In this document: piece after piece, positions 30,362 to 38,868 of the stretch
Layout of the letters: every line of letters begins with the position of its first letter
Numbering within the stretch: position 1 is the stretch's first letter
Source of the DNA: Micromonospora sp. LH3U1
GTDB lineage: Bacteria; Actinomycetota; Actinomycetes; Mycobacteriales; Micromonosporaceae
Length of the DNA stretch: 64,000 nt
Assembly (NCBI RefSeq): GCF_028475105.1
Contig: NZ_CP116936.1
Span: 3,471,501-3,535,500, forward strand
Direction: 5' to 3'
Program-made: the position numbers and the translations under genes
The notes under the pieces: generated by a model
The model's input: the letters and a program-made list of their open reading frames with translations, nothing else
Told to the model about the DNA's origin: nothing
The model's database searches: none

Positions 30362-30422
30362 GTCGATCATGAAGTTATTGCGGTGACACGCCGAGGAGTC
30401 GGGCAATAACTTCATGATCAAC
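30362..30422. repeat. Dispersed hairpin element, copy 2
   Basis: GTCGATCATGAAGTTATTGC (30362-30381) pairs with GCAATAACTTCATGATCAAC (30403-30422) with one mismatch; the loop is 21 nt and contains GACACGCCG, as in copy 1 (2093-2153). Left flank C-rich, right flank G-rich (GGTCGGGGTTGGGG), again as in copy 1. Here it lies between convergent genes. The arms differ from copy 1 at GTTATTG/GTTGTTG, and both arms changed together, which keeps the pairing. Confidence 0.85.
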
Positions 30423-30447
30423 GGTCGGGGTTGGGGTTTGGGGGTCG

Positions 30448-31533
30448 TTAGGGGAGCAGGGTGATGGCGTGGCGGCCGGCTGCGGCTGCGGCCAGGAAGT
30501 AGGCGTGGTCGGCGTCTAGACCACGGCCCATTGTGGACAGCGGCACGGCGCTGGCGCGCAGCGCGGCGTCGAGTCCGGCGGTGGGCACCCGGACGATCCG
30601 GTGCCGGGCCGCCAGGGGAACCAGTGCCGCGTCCACCTCGGCAGCGAGGGCCGGGTCCAGGTCGTCGGGCACCACCAGGTCCGCCGGGGCGAGTGCCACC
30701 CGGCCGTACGCGGTGAGGCTGTGGTGCGACACGCCCCGGTGCCGAGGGCGGGGATCGGCGTCGGAGATGCGCAACGAGCCGACCGGCCGCCCGCCCAGCG
30801 TGGCGATCGCGTTGACCGCCTCACCGACGGCGACGCCAGAGAAGCCCCACCGGGTGCCGGTGCCCAGGTTGCCCGGCCCCTGGGCCACGATGGCCACGTC
30901 GGCGCCCAGCACGTACCGGGCGGCGAGCAGGCCGCCGTGCAGGGTGGTGGCCTCCAGGTCACCGCCGAAGGACTGCCCGACGGTGATCGTGCCGGCCAGC
31001 TCGGCGCGCAGCCCCGCGAGGGTGCGGGAGAACCAGGCTGGCAGCGCCCCGCCGTCGGTGAGCAGGTACGCCACCCGCGCCTGCGGGGCGTCGGCCCGGA
31101 TGCCGGCCAGGATCGCCGGCAGCGCCGAGTGCAGGTCGGCGGTGACCACCGGCAGACCGCCCAGGTCGTCCGCGTCGGCCAGCACATCGCGGTGCGGGGA
31201 CGCTTCCTCGTCGACGCCGAGCAGGATCGGCTGCAACGGCGTGTAGCGGGCCTTGACCAGGTGCCCGGCGTCACGGGTGTCACCGACGTCCGGCGGGTCC
31301 TCCGGCAGCCGGTCTGGCAGGGCGACCACCAGGGCGTACCCACCGGTGCCCAACCCCATCAGCAGCGCCCCGGCGTTGAGTAGCACCCGGTCGCCGGGCT
31401 CGGGCGTGCCGACCAGCTCGGGATAGGCCAGTGCCCGCATGCGCGTGCCGTCGGGCAGGTCGACGTCCAGCTCCACCGCCCCGGTCCACTGCCGTCGCAG
31501 CGTCGCCACCGTCCCCGTACGCCATCGCACCAT
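30448..31533 (-). CDS. DUF3866 family protein
   Basis: 361-aa protein. The N-terminal 90 residues form a beta-rich domain (VELDVDLPDGTRMRALAYPE, GDRVLLNAGALLMGLGTGGYALV); the remainder is an alpha/beta domain with GHLVKARYTPLQ, TVGQSFGGDLEATTLHGGLL and RHRGVSHHSLTAYG. These fit DUF3866, an uncharacterised actinobacterial and Firmicute family. No catalytic role is established. ATG 31533 is leaderless, with TAGCGT at 31546-31541, 7 nt away. It converges on the small membrane protein gene across a dispersed hairpin element. Confidence 0.88.
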   Translation of the reverse strand: MVRWRTGTVATLRRQWTGAVELDVDLPDGTRMRALAYPELVGTPEPGDRVLLNAGALLMGLGTGGYALVVALPDRLPEDPPDVGDTRDAGHLVKARYTPLQPILLGVDEEASPHRDVLADADDLGGLPVVTADLHSALPAILAGIRADAPQARVAYLLTDGGALPAWFSRTLAGLRAELAGTITVGQSFGGDLEATTLHGGLLAARYVLGADVAIVAQGPGNLGTGTRWGFSGVAVGEAVNAIATLGGRPVGSLRISDADPRPRHRGVSHHSLTAYGRVALAPADLVVPDDLDPALAAEVDAALVPLAARHRIVRVPTAGLDAALRASAVPLSTMGRGLDADHAYFLAAAAAGRHAITLLP

Positions 31534-31592
31534 GACGGGCACGCTAGCCGCGCGGGCCCGGCGGCCCGCGCCCGGGTGCTGGATGGCCTGGG

Positions 31593-32600
31593 TCAGGGGT
31601 GGTCGGGTTCGTCGCCGGCGCTCGGGTCCGGCCCGGCCTGGGTGTGCCGGGCCCGACCGGTGGCGCCGGGCAACGAGCGGGTGGGGTCGAGGAAGACGTA
31701 ACGGATCTCCGGGTACCGCCCGGTGAGCCGCCGTTCGGCCTCCTCGGCGGTGGCCTCGATGGCCGCGCCGGTGGCCTCGTCGCGGAAGTCGACCTTCGCG
31801 GCGACGAGGATGTCGTCCGGGCCGAGCTGCATGGTCATCAGGGTGTCGATCCGCTCCACCTCGGGCAGCCCGGTCAACTCCTGCTCGATCTCGTGGCGCA
31901 GCCGCTCCGGCACCGCTCGGCCGACCAGCAGCGACAGGTTGTTGGCGGCGAGGATCCCGGCGACCGTCAGCAGCAGGAGCCCGATCAGGATCGACGCGAC
32001 GCCGTCCCAGACCTCGTCGCCGGTGGCGTGGGAGAGGCCGACGCCGGCCCCGGCCAGCAGCAGACCGATCAGGGCCGCGCTGTCCTCCAGGAAGACCGCC
32101 TTGACGGTGGTGTCGGCGGTCAGCCGCAGGAAGCGTCGGGGGGTGGTCTCCCAGCGCCGCGACTCGTTGCGGACCTGCCGCACGGCCCGGGCCAGGGAGA
32201 TCGACTCGATGACGAACGACACCCCCAGCACGATGTACGAGATCAGGTAGTCGCCGCTGTGCTTGTGCACGAGGATGGTCGTGATGCCGTGGGTGACGGC
32301 GAAACCGGCGCCGGCGACGAAGGTGAACATCGCGGCGAAGAACGCCCAGACGTAGCTCTCCTTGCCGTACCCGAAGGGGCGTCGCTGGTCCGCCGGCCGG
32401 GCGCCACGGCGCAGCGCCTGGTAGAGCAGCACCTCCGTGGTGGTGTCGGCCACCGAGTGCGCCGCCTCGGAGAGCATCGCCGCCGAGCCGGAGATCACCC
32501 CGGCGACCAGCTTGGCGACCGCGATGGCGAGGTTGGCGGCGCCCGCGATGATCACGGTGCCGACGCTCTCGCTCTCGGTCTTGACGTCCGCTTGCGACAT
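31593..32600 (-). CDS. Cation diffusion facilitator (CDF) transporter
   Basis: 335-aa metal/proton antiporter with six membrane helices and a C-terminal cytoplasmic domain (about 215-300). Metal-site residues appear in SEAAHSVADTTTE (helix 2) and FLEDSAALIGLL (helix 5, ED in place of HxxxD). This variant belongs to the group often annotated as Fe/Zn or Mn exporters. A Pro/Asp-rich tail ends DEPDHP. ATG 32600 is leaderless: TAGGGT at 32612-32607 is 6 nt upstream. It is divergent from pafB. Confidence 0.92.
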   Translation of the reverse strand: MSQADVKTESESVGTVIIAGAANLAIAVAKLVAGVISGSAAMLSEAAHSVADTTTEVLLYQALRRGARPADQRRPFGYGKESYVWAFFAAMFTFVAGAGFAVTHGITTILVHKHSGDYLISYIVLGVSFVIESISLARAVRQVRNESRRWETTPRRFLRLTADTTVKAVFLEDSAALIGLLLAGAGVGLSHATGDEVWDGVASILIGLLLLTVAGILAANNLSLLVGRAVPERLRHEIEQELTGLPEVERIDTLMTMQLGPDDILVAAKVDFRDEATGAAIEATAEEAERRLTGRYPEIRYVFLDPTRSLPGATGRARHTQAGPDPSAGDEPDHP

Positions 32601-32716
32601 GAGAGCACCCTATGACCGGTGCCGGCGAGGCGCTGGGGGAGTGACCCGGAGCGGGCCCGATCCGAACAGATGTGCGGCACGCCCGCGCGGGTGCACGTCG
32701 CGGGCGCGTCGACTGC

Positions 32717-32722
32717 TAGCGT
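32717..32722 (+). promoter_or_regulatory. -10 box of leaderless pafB
   Basis: TAGCGT, 6 nt before the pafB GTG. Drives the pafBC pair. Confidence 0.55.
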
Positions 32723-32728
32723 CTACCC

Positions 32729-33727
32729 GTGTCGCGGACCCGCACCGAACGCCTGGTCAACCTGGTGATCTGTCTGCTGTCCACGCGACGGTTCCTGACC
32801 GCCGCGCAGATCGCCGCGACCGTGCCCGGCTACGAGCACGATCCCGACGACGCGCGCGACCACGAAGCGTTCCAGCGCAAGTTCGAACGGGACAAGGCCG
32901 AGCTGCGCGAGCTGGGTGTGCCCCTGGAGACCGGCACGGCGAGCGCCTTCGACGCCGAGCCCGGCTATCGGATCGCCCACCGCGAATACGCGCTGCCCGA
33001 CATCCTCCTGGAGCCGGACGAGGCCGCCGCGGTCGGCATCGCCGCACGGCTGTGGCAGCACGCCGGCCTGGCCGCCGCCGCGTCGTCCGGGCTGGCCAAG
33101 CTGCGTGCCGCCGGGGTGGACGTGGACCCGCAGGCCACCCTCGGCCTGGAGCCGATGGTCACGGTCGACCCGGCGTTCGCGCCGTTGACCGCCGCCGCCC
33201 GGGACCGCCGCGAGGTCGGGTTCGACTACCGGGTGCCCGACCGCGACGCGCCCAGCCGTCGCCGGTTGCAACCGTGGGGCGTGGTCTGCTGGCGCGGCCG
33301 GTGGTATGTGGTCGGCCACGACCAGGACCGGGAAGCGACCCGATGCTTCCGCCTGTCCCGGGTCGTCGGCGCCGTCCGGGTGACCGGCGCGCCCGGTGCG
33401 TACGAGCCGCCGGCCAACGTCGACCTGATCAGCCATGTGGCCCGCTGGTCGGGTCCCGTGGAGCGCACCGGCCGGGCCACCGTGCTGGCCGCACCGGGTC
33501 GGGCCGCCGGGCTGCGCCGCTGGGCGGTGGAGGTGACCACCGGGTCGGACGGCGACCGGCTGGTCCTGCCGTACGCCGACCCGGACGGGCTGGCCGGCCA
33601 TCTCGTCGGCTACGGCCCGGACATCCGGGTGCTCGACCCACCGGAGGTCCGCGAGGCGGTCATCCAACGACTCAAGGAGATCGCCGTCCGACACGACGAG
33701 CTGGCCGTCACCGGGGGTGCCCGGTGA
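32729..33727 (+). CDS. pafB: Transcriptional regulator PafB (WYL family)
   Basis: 332-aa regulator: N-terminal winged helix-turn-helix (RTERLVNLVICLLSTRRFLT, ELRELGVPLETG), WYL domain at about 145-225 (FDYRVPDRDAPSRRRLQPWG and WYVVGHDQDREATRCFRLSR), and a C-terminal WCX domain. PafB works with PafC as a DNA-damage-responsive activator of repair genes in mycobacteria, independently of LexA. Its link to the proteasome is mainly positional. No PafBC-type binding motif was seen upstream of genes in this window. The stop overlaps pafC by 4 nt (GTGA). Confidence 0.95.
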   Translation: MSRTRTERLVNLVICLLSTRRFLTAAQIAATVPGYEHDPDDARDHEAFQRKFERDKAELRELGVPLETGTASAFDAEPGYRIAHREYALPDILLEPDEAAAVGIAARLWQHAGLAAAASSGLAKLRAAGVDVDPQATLGLEPMVTVDPAFAPLTAAARDRREVGFDYRVPDRDAPSRRRLQPWGVVCWRGRWYVVGHDQDREATRCFRLSRVVGAVRVTGAPGAYEPPANVDLISHVARWSGPVERTGRATVLAAPGRAAGLRRWAVEVTTGSDGDRLVLPYADPDGLAGHLVGYGPDIRVLDPPEVREAVIQRLKEIAVRHDELAVTGGAR

Positions 33728-34782
33728 CCCGCCCGGCCGCCCGAGGCGGCTCCCGGGCGTCCGCCGACCGGCTGGCCCGACTGCTCAACCTGGTGCCCTA
33801 CCTGCTGGCCCGGCCCGGCATCGAGATCGCCGAGGCGGCCGGCGACCTGGGCGTCACCGAGCGGCAACTCCGCGAGGACCTGGAGTTGCTCTGGGTGTGC
33901 GGGCTGCCCGGTTACGGTCCCGGTGACCTGATCGACATGGCGTTCGACGGCGACCGGGTGACGATCACCTACGACGCCGGCATCGACCGGCCGTTGCGAC
34001 TCACCCCCGACGAGGCCCTCGCGCTGGTGGTGGCGCTGCGGATGATCGCCGAGACGCCCGGGGTGGCCAACCGCGAGGCCGTCGAACGGGCCCTGGCGAA
34101 GATCGAGGACGCGGGGGATCTGGTCGGCGCGCCGGTGGCGGTCCGGCTGCCCGGGGACACCCGGCGGGTCGAGGCGCTGCGCGCCGCCGTGGAGGGCGGG
34201 AAGGCGCTGCGCATCACCTACTACACGGCGGCCCGGGACGAGACCAGCGAGCGCGTCATCGACCCGCTGCGGATGCTGATGGTCGGCGGCCGGGCGTACG
34301 TGGAGGCGTGGTGTCGGCGCGCGGAGGCGGTCCGCCTGTTCCGGGCCGACCGGATCGACGCGATCACCGAGCTGGCGGAGCCCGCCACCGTTCCACCGCA
34401 GGCCGTCCCGCACGACCTCACCGAGGGCGTCTTCCGCCCCTCGCCCGACCTGCCGCTGATCACGCTGCGCATCGGTCGGGGCGAGCGGTGGATCACCGAA
34501 TATTATCCGTGCGAGCGGGTCGAGGCTGGCGACGGCGACCAGTGGCTCGTCTCCCTGCGGGTGACCGACCTGGGGTGGGCCCGCCGATTCGTGCTCGGCC
34601 TCGGTCCGGACGCCATCGTGGTCGCCCCGGTCGAGCTGGCCGAGCAGGTGCGGGCGACGGTGGTCGCCGCCCTGGACGCGTACGCCGTGCCCACAGCCGC
34701 GCCCCGGCTGCCCGCGCCGACTGACCTCGCGAGTCCGGTCGCGCCGTCGGGCGACCCGGCAGTGGCCGGCCGCACCCAGTAG
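33724..34782 (+). CDS. pafC: Transcriptional regulator PafC (WYL family)
   Basis: 352-aa partner of PafB with the same plan: helix-turn-helix (ADRLARLLNLVPYLLARPG, GVTERQLREDLELLWVCGL), WYL domain (ITYYTAARDETSERVIDPLR, GGRAYVEAWCRRAEAVRLFR) and a C-terminal WCX region. GTG 33724 overlaps pafB. In some actinobacteria the two are fused; here they are separate but coupled. A Pro-rich tail ends AGRTQ. Its TAG stop doubles as the start of the -10 box of the next gene. Confidence 0.95.
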   Translation: MTRPAARGGSRASADRLARLLNLVPYLLARPGIEIAEAAGDLGVTERQLREDLELLWVCGLPGYGPGDLIDMAFDGDRVTITYDAGIDRPLRLTPDEALALVVALRMIAETPGVANREAVERALAKIEDAGDLVGAPVAVRLPGDTRRVEALRAAVEGGKALRITYYTAARDETSERVIDPLRMLMVGGRAYVEAWCRRAEAVRLFRADRIDAITELAEPATVPPQAVPHDLTEGVFRPSPDLPLITLRIGRGERWITEYYPCERVEAGDGDQWLVSLRVTDLGWARRFVLGLGPDAIVVAPVELAEQVRATVVAALDAYAVPTAAPRLPAPTDLASPVAPSGDPAVAGRTQ

Positions 34783-34785
34783 GCT
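34780..34785 (+). promoter_or_regulatory. -10 box overlapping the pafC stop codon
   Basis: TAGGCT, whose TAG is the pafC stop, lies 7 nt before the GTG of the next gene, allowing a leaderless transcript that begins just after pafC. Confidence 0.5.
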
Positions 34786-34792
34786 GACCGCC

Positions 34793-35038
34793 GTGCTGAT
34801 CTGGATCGTGCTCGCGGTGGTGCTGCTCCCGCTCGTGGCGCTCGCGCTGGCCGTGCGCCCGGTGCTCACCCGGTTGCCCCGGCTACGCCGCGCAGCCGTG
34901 GCGTTGCAGCGGCGGGCGGCCGAGGCCGAGGCGCTGCGGGAGACCGCCGAGGCGTTGCAACAGCGTGCCGAGGGTGTCCAACGCCAACTCGACACCACCC
35001 AGCAGCGGCTCGCGTTGATCAAGGCCAAGCGCGGCTGA
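34793..35038 (+). CDS. Small membrane-anchored coiled-coil protein
   Basis: 81 residues: one N-terminal membrane helix (LIWIVLAVVLLPLVALALAV), a basic stretch (RLPRLRRAA), then a predicted coiled coil (EAEALRETAEALQQRAEGVQ). GTG 34793. No family recognised, but the position between pafC and tatA suggests a conserved small protein, perhaps scaffolding at the membrane. Confidence 0.75.
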   Translation: MLIWIVLAVVLLPLVALALAVRPVLTRLPRLRRAAVALQRRAAEAEALRETAEALQQRAEGVQRQLDTTQQRLALIKAKRG

Positions 35039-35209
35039 TCGGGCCCCCGCCCGAGCGTGGGCCCGGCGACGGTTGACGGATCATCGCGCGTTGGTCAAGA
35101 CTTCACCCTTCGGGCCGAACCACCACCACCCGGCGGGTGGCAGGCAGCCGATCCGCACGTACGATGGGCTGCGTACCACCCCTCGGACACAGAGCGACTG
35201 GAGCTTCTC

Positions 35210-35524
35210 ATGGGTGCCCTCAAGCCGTGGCACATCGCTGTTCTCGTGGTTGTGCTGATCCTGCTCTTCGGTGCGAAGCGGCTCCCCGACGCGGCCCGTT
35301 CGCTGGGTCGGTCGCTGCGGATCATCAAGGCCGAGACCAAGAGCCTGCAGGAGGACGACCGCGACCTTGCTGAGAAGGCCGACGCGCAGGCCGGCTACCA
35401 GCCGCTGCCGCCGCACGCCGGGCAGCAGGCGCCGTACGCCGCGCAGCCGCAGCAGGCGCCCTACCAGCAGGCGCCGACGCAGCAGCCGGTCGTCGACCCG
35501 GTGCACCGCGTCCGCGACAACTGA
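35210..35524 (+). CDS. tatA: Twin-arginine translocase subunit TatA
   Basis: 104-aa pore-forming Tat component. A short N-terminal helix (PWHIAVLVVVLILLFGAKRL), the FG hinge, then an amphipathic helix (PDAARSLGRSLRIIKAETK) and a Gln/Pro-rich disordered tail. ATG 35210 is chosen because the transmembrane helix must begin near the N-terminus, with GGAG about 8 nt upstream. Works with TatC next door; TatB is not in the window. Several window genes (the GH127 and GH43-AbfB enzymes) carry Tat-type signals that could use it. Confidence 0.96.
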   Translation: MGALKPWHIAVLVVVLILLFGAKRLPDAARSLGRSLRIIKAETKSLQEDDRDLAEKADAQAGYQPLPPHAGQQAPYAAQPQQAPYQQAPTQQPVVDPVHRVRDN

Positions 35525-35542
35525 CCGAAGGGCCCCACCACC

Positions 35543-36493
35543 GTGGCCTTCGCACTGCGTAAACGCGGCCCGAGCACGTTCGAGCGGGCCGCCGACGGCT
35601 CGATGACGCTCATCGAGCACGTCCGCGAACTGCGCAACCGTCTGTTCCGCGCCTCCGTGGCTATCATGATCGGCTTCGGCCTCGGCCTCTGGCTGGCCAA
35701 GCCGGTGCTGCACCTGCTTCAGCAGCCCTACTGTGATCTGCCGCAGGCCAGGATTGTCAACGGCAAGTGTGAGTTCGTCCAGCTCGGGCCGGCCGACCTG
35801 TTCCTGCTCAACCTGAAGGTCGCGCTCTGGGTCGGGTTGATCGTCGCCGCGCCGGTCTGGCTCTACCAGCTCTGGGCGTTCATCGCGCCCGGGCTGCATC
35901 GGCACGAGCGGCGCTACGCCTACTTCTTCACCGCCATGGCCGCGCCGCTGTTCGCGGCCGGCGCGGTGCTGGCGTACTTCGTCACGGCGAAGGGCCTGGA
36001 GTTCCTGCTCAGCATCGCGGACAGCGAGATCAGCACAACGCTGGAGATCACCAAATACATCTCCTTCGTCACCAACCTGATCCTGCTGTTCGGTGTGGCG
36101 TTCGAGTTCCCGCTGCTGGTGCTGATGCTCAACTTCGTGGGCATCACCAGCGCGAAGCGGCTGCTCAGCTGGTGGCGAGTGGCGATCTTCGTGTTCTTCG
36201 CCTTCTCCGCCGTGGTCACCCCCACCCCGGACCCGTTCGGGATGACGGCTCTGGCGATCTGCCTCTCCGCGCTCTATTTCGGTGCGGTGGGCATCGCGTT
36301 CCTCAACGACAAACGGCGTGGGCGTGGCAAGGAGGTCTACGCCGGCCTCGACGACGACGAGGTGTCGCCGCTGGAGCACGACGCGGATCCGGTCGTGGCC
36401 GGGCAACGGGTCGACGCGACCGCGCCGATCGGCGTACCGGATCCGATCGCGGCACCGGCCCCGATCGAGCGGCGCTACGACGACATGACCTGA
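35543..36493 (+). CDS. tatC: Twin-arginine translocase subunit TatC
   Basis: 316-aa receptor of the Tat system with six membrane helices. MTLIEHVRELRNRLFRASVA is the conserved N-terminal signal-binding segment; FLLNLKVALWVGLIVAAPVW and the FEFPLLVLMLNFVGI region are also typical. A 60-residue acidic tail follows the last helix. GTG 35543 lies 18 nt after tatA in one operon. Ends at a strong hairpin. Orthologue of Rv2093c. Confidence 0.97.
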   Translation: MAFALRKRGPSTFERAADGSMTLIEHVRELRNRLFRASVAIMIGFGLGLWLAKPVLHLLQQPYCDLPQARIVNGKCEFVQLGPADLFLLNLKVALWVGLIVAAPVWLYQLWAFIAPGLHRHERRYAYFFTAMAAPLFAAGAVLAYFVTAKGLEFLLSIADSEISTTLEITKYISFVTNLILLFGVAFEFPLLVLMLNFVGITSAKRLLSWWRVAIFVFFAFSAVVTPTPDPFGMTALAICLSALYFGAVGIAFLNDKRRGRGKEVYAGLDDDEVSPLEHDADPVVAGQRVDATAPIGVPDPIAAPAPIERRYDDMT

Positions 36494-36513
36494 CGGCCCC
36501 GCGCCAACCGTTT

Positions 36514-36551
36514 CGACGACGCCGCCCCCGGCAACGGGGGCGGCGTCGTCG
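36514..36551 (+). terminator. Hairpin after tatC
   Basis: A 17-bp perfect stem, CGACGACGCCGCCCCCG (36514-36530) with its complement at 36535-36551, loop GCAA, 20 nt after the tatC stop. Confidence 0.85.
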
Positions 36552-36632
36552 TGTCGCGACCGCACCCCGAGCCCCGACAGCGGGACTGATCCGGACGGCA
36601 CCCGCCCCTGTGAAAGGCGGGTGTCCGACCGG

Positions 36633-36638
36633 TACGGT
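36633..36638 (+). promoter_or_regulatory. -10 box of leaderless dagK-like gene
   Basis: TACGGT, 7 nt before the GTG start at 36646. Confidence 0.5.
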
Positions 36639-36645
36639 GCTGCCC

Positions 36646-37560
36646 GTGACCGCAGACGATCACCTGCCGGGCCCGGTCGCCGTGCTCGCCAACCCGACCG
36701 CTGGTCGGGGACGGCACCGCGCCCTGCTGCCTCGGCTGCTGGACGGGTTGGCCGCCGCAGGCCGGCCGATCCGGTTGCTGTCGGCGTCCGGCCCTGCCGA
36801 GGCGGAGGCGGCCTGCCGTGCGGCGGTAGCCGATGGTGCCGGCGCCCTGGTGGCGATCGGCGGGGACGGCACCGTGCACCGGGCGCTGCAGGCGGTCGCC
36901 GGCACCGAGGTGCCGTTCGGTTCGATCCCCGCCGGCACCGGCAACGACTTCGCGTTGGACACCGGTTTCCCGGCCGATCCGCTGGTGGCGGCGGACGTGA
37001 TCGCGTCAGCGCTGCGCGACGGTCGCGGCCACGCCGTCGACCTGGCCCGAATGGTCGGCGTCGGTGGCACCGAGCGTTGGTACGGGGCGGTCCTCGCGGC
37101 CGGGTTCGACGCGATCGTCAACGAGCGGGCCAACCGGATGCGCTGGCCGCGTGGCCCGCGCCGCTACGACCTGGCGATCCTGGTCGAGTTGGCCCGTCTT
37201 CGGCCCCGCCGCTACACGCTGCGCCTCGACGGGGTGCCGCACGAGTTGGACGCGGTGCTGGTGGCGGTGGGCAACTGTCCGACGTACGGCGGCGGGATGC
37301 GGATCTGTCCGGACGCCGACCCGACCGACGGGCTGCTCGACGTGGTGGTGGCGGGTCGGGTCAACCGGCGGACCCTGATCCGGGTGAAGCCGCGCATCTA
37401 TCAGGGCACCCACGTCAGTCACCCGCTCGTGCGCAGTTTCCGTGCCCGCACGGTGGAGCTGACCGCCGAGGGCATCACCACGTACGCCGACGGGGAACGC
37501 TCCCTGGACCTGCCGGTGACGATCAGCGCCGTGCCGGGCGCCGTGCGGTTGTTGCGTTGA
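36646..37560 (+). CDS. Diacylglycerol/lipid kinase family protein
   Basis: 304-aa lipid kinase of the DAGK/YegS fold. VAVLANPTAGRGRHRALLPR starts the nucleotide-binding half, VAIGGDGTVHRALQ is the GGDGT ATP-site motif, SIPAGTGNDFA the next loop, and CPDADPTDGLLDVVV a C-terminal hallmark. It phosphorylates diacylglycerol or a related lipid at the inner membrane face. GTG 36646 is leaderless. Its last 38 bp overlap the 3' end of the convergent DMT exporter gene. Confidence 0.93.
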   Translation: MTADDHLPGPVAVLANPTAGRGRHRALLPRLLDGLAAAGRPIRLLSASGPAEAEAACRAAVADGAGALVAIGGDGTVHRALQAVAGTEVPFGSIPAGTGNDFALDTGFPADPLVAADVIASALRDGRGHAVDLARMVGVGGTERWYGAVLAAGFDAIVNERANRMRWPRGPRRYDLAILVELARLRPRRYTLRLDGVPHELDAVLVAVGNCPTYGGGMRICPDADPTDGLLDVVVAGRVNRRTLIRVKPRIYQGTHVSHPLVRSFRARTVELTAEGITTYADGERSLDLPVTISAVPGAVRLLR

Positions 37561-38440
37561 CCCGTACCGCGCCGATGCTGGCCGCGATGACCAGCACGAT
37601 GGCGGCACATTCGAGCAGGGTCAGCGCCTGCCGCAGCACCAGCCACCCGGCGAGCGTGGCGATGGCCGGGCCGAGGCTCATCAGGACCGCGAAGGTGGCG
37701 GTGGGCATCCGCCGCAGCGCCAGCAGCTCCAGGGTGTAGGGCAGCACGGAGGCGAGCACCGCGAGGCCGGTGCCGAGCGCCAGCACCGACGGGTCGAGCA
37801 GCACGGATCCGCCGTCGATGATGCCGAGCGGCAGGGTGACCAGCGCGGCGAGCGCCAGCGCGAGGGCGAGCCCGTCAGCGCCCGGGAACCGGCCGCCCAC
37901 CCGGGCGCTCAGCACGATGTACGCGGCCCACATGGCCCCGGCGCCGAACGCGAAGGCCACCCCGGCCGGGTTCAGCCGGTCGAAGCCGCCCTGGCCGAGC
38001 AGCGCCACCCCGGCCAACGCCAGCCCCGCCCAGCCCCAGCTGGCCAGTCGCCGGGCGCTGAACACCGACAGCGCCAAGGGCCCGAGCACCTCCAGAGTCA
38101 CCGCCGGGCCCAGCGGGATGCGTTCGATGGCCTGGTAGAACAGCGAGTTCATGCCGGCCAGCGCCAGCCCGAACGCGCCCGCCGCGAGCCAGGCCGACCG
38201 GTCGTGCCCGCGCAGTCGGGGCCGGCAGACGACGAGCAGCAGCACCGCCGCGATCGTCAACCGCAGGGTCACCGCGCCGGCCACCCCGGTGCGCGGGAAG
38301 AGCAGCGCGGCCACGGCCGACCCGAACTGCACCGACAGCGCACCGCCGAGCACCAGCCCCACGGCGGCGACGCCACCGCGCCGGGCCGGTGGTGTGTCGG
38401 GCGGGCTCGACGCGGGCAGCAGGGTCTCCGTCACGGGCAT
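37523..38440 (-). CDS. EamA/RhtA-type DMT-superfamily exporter
   Basis: 305 residues with ten membrane helices in two five-helix repeats, the layout of drug/metabolite transporters; GMNSLFYQAIERIPLGPAVTL is typical of the RhtA threonine/homoserine exporter subgroup. The substrate is unknown. ATG 38440 precedes the first helix by about 25 residues. The 3' end runs 38 bp into the convergent lipid kinase gene, so the last 12 codons are antisense to kinase codons and no room is left for a terminator. Confidence 0.92.
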   Translation of the reverse strand: MPVTETLLPASSPPDTPPARRGGVAAVGLVLGGALSVQFGSAVAALLFPRTGVAGAVTLRLTIAAVLLLVVCRPRLRGHDRSAWLAAGAFGLALAGMNSLFYQAIERIPLGPAVTLEVLGPLALSVFSARRLASWGWAGLALAGVALLGQGGFDRLNPAGVAFAFGAGAMWAAYIVLSARVGGRFPGADGLALALALAALVTLPLGIIDGGSVLLDPSVLALGTGLAVLASVLPYTLELLALRRMPTATFAVLMSLGPAIATLAGWLVLRQALTLLECAAIVLVIAASIGAVRVNATTARRPARR

Positions 38441-38559
38441 GACGGTAGGCGGGCAGGTCAGTCCGCCCTCCGGCGGTGTCCACCTCCCGAACCGACCGCT
38501 CGCGTCGACACGGTCGGGAACGGTCGCCAACGCGGTGCTACCGGCGTACCTTCCGAGGT

Positions 38560-38868
38560 ATGACCAGCGGCATGCGAAAACTGTCGATCTCCGTGCCACC
38601 GGACGTGGCTGAGCGCCTGGAGCACGAGGCCAATGCCAGCGCCTACGTCACGCAGGCGGTCCGGGACCGGATGCGTCTGGACGCCCTGGACGCGGAGTTG
38701 GCCCACCAGGGCATCCACATCACCGAGCAGGGTGTGGCCGAGGCGCGCGCCCGCCGCGCCGCCGTCGAAGCCGAGTGGTCGCCGGAGCGCCGGAATGCCC
38801 TCCGTGAGCGGGCACGCCAGCACGCGCTGGACGCCGCCGCCGGCGCCTCCGAGCAGCCGGCAGCGTGA
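38560..38868 (+). CDS. Antitoxin-like protein (VapB role)
   Basis: 102-aa protein. The N-terminus RKLSISVPPDVAERLEHEAN looks like a ribbon-helix-helix DNA-binding domain; the rest is a charged helix-rich tail (EARARRAAVEAEWSPERRNA) suited to masking a toxin. ATG 38560 has a TACCTT box 7 nt upstream, a leaderless start; ATG 38572 is the alternative. Stop overlaps the PIN gene (GTGA). In type II systems the first gene commonly represses the pair. Confidence 0.82.
   Translation: MTSGMRKLSISVPPDVAERLEHEANASAYVTQAVRDRMRLDALDAELAHQGIHITEQGVAEARARRAAVEAEWSPERRNALRERARQHALDAAAGASEQPAA

Noticed and set aside
32601..32728. A PafBC-type (RecA-independent damage) promoter motif before pafB or other repair genes
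   Set aside because: I looked for TTGTCRGTG-N8-TANNNT before pafB, helY and the nuclease genes; only the TANNNT halves are present.
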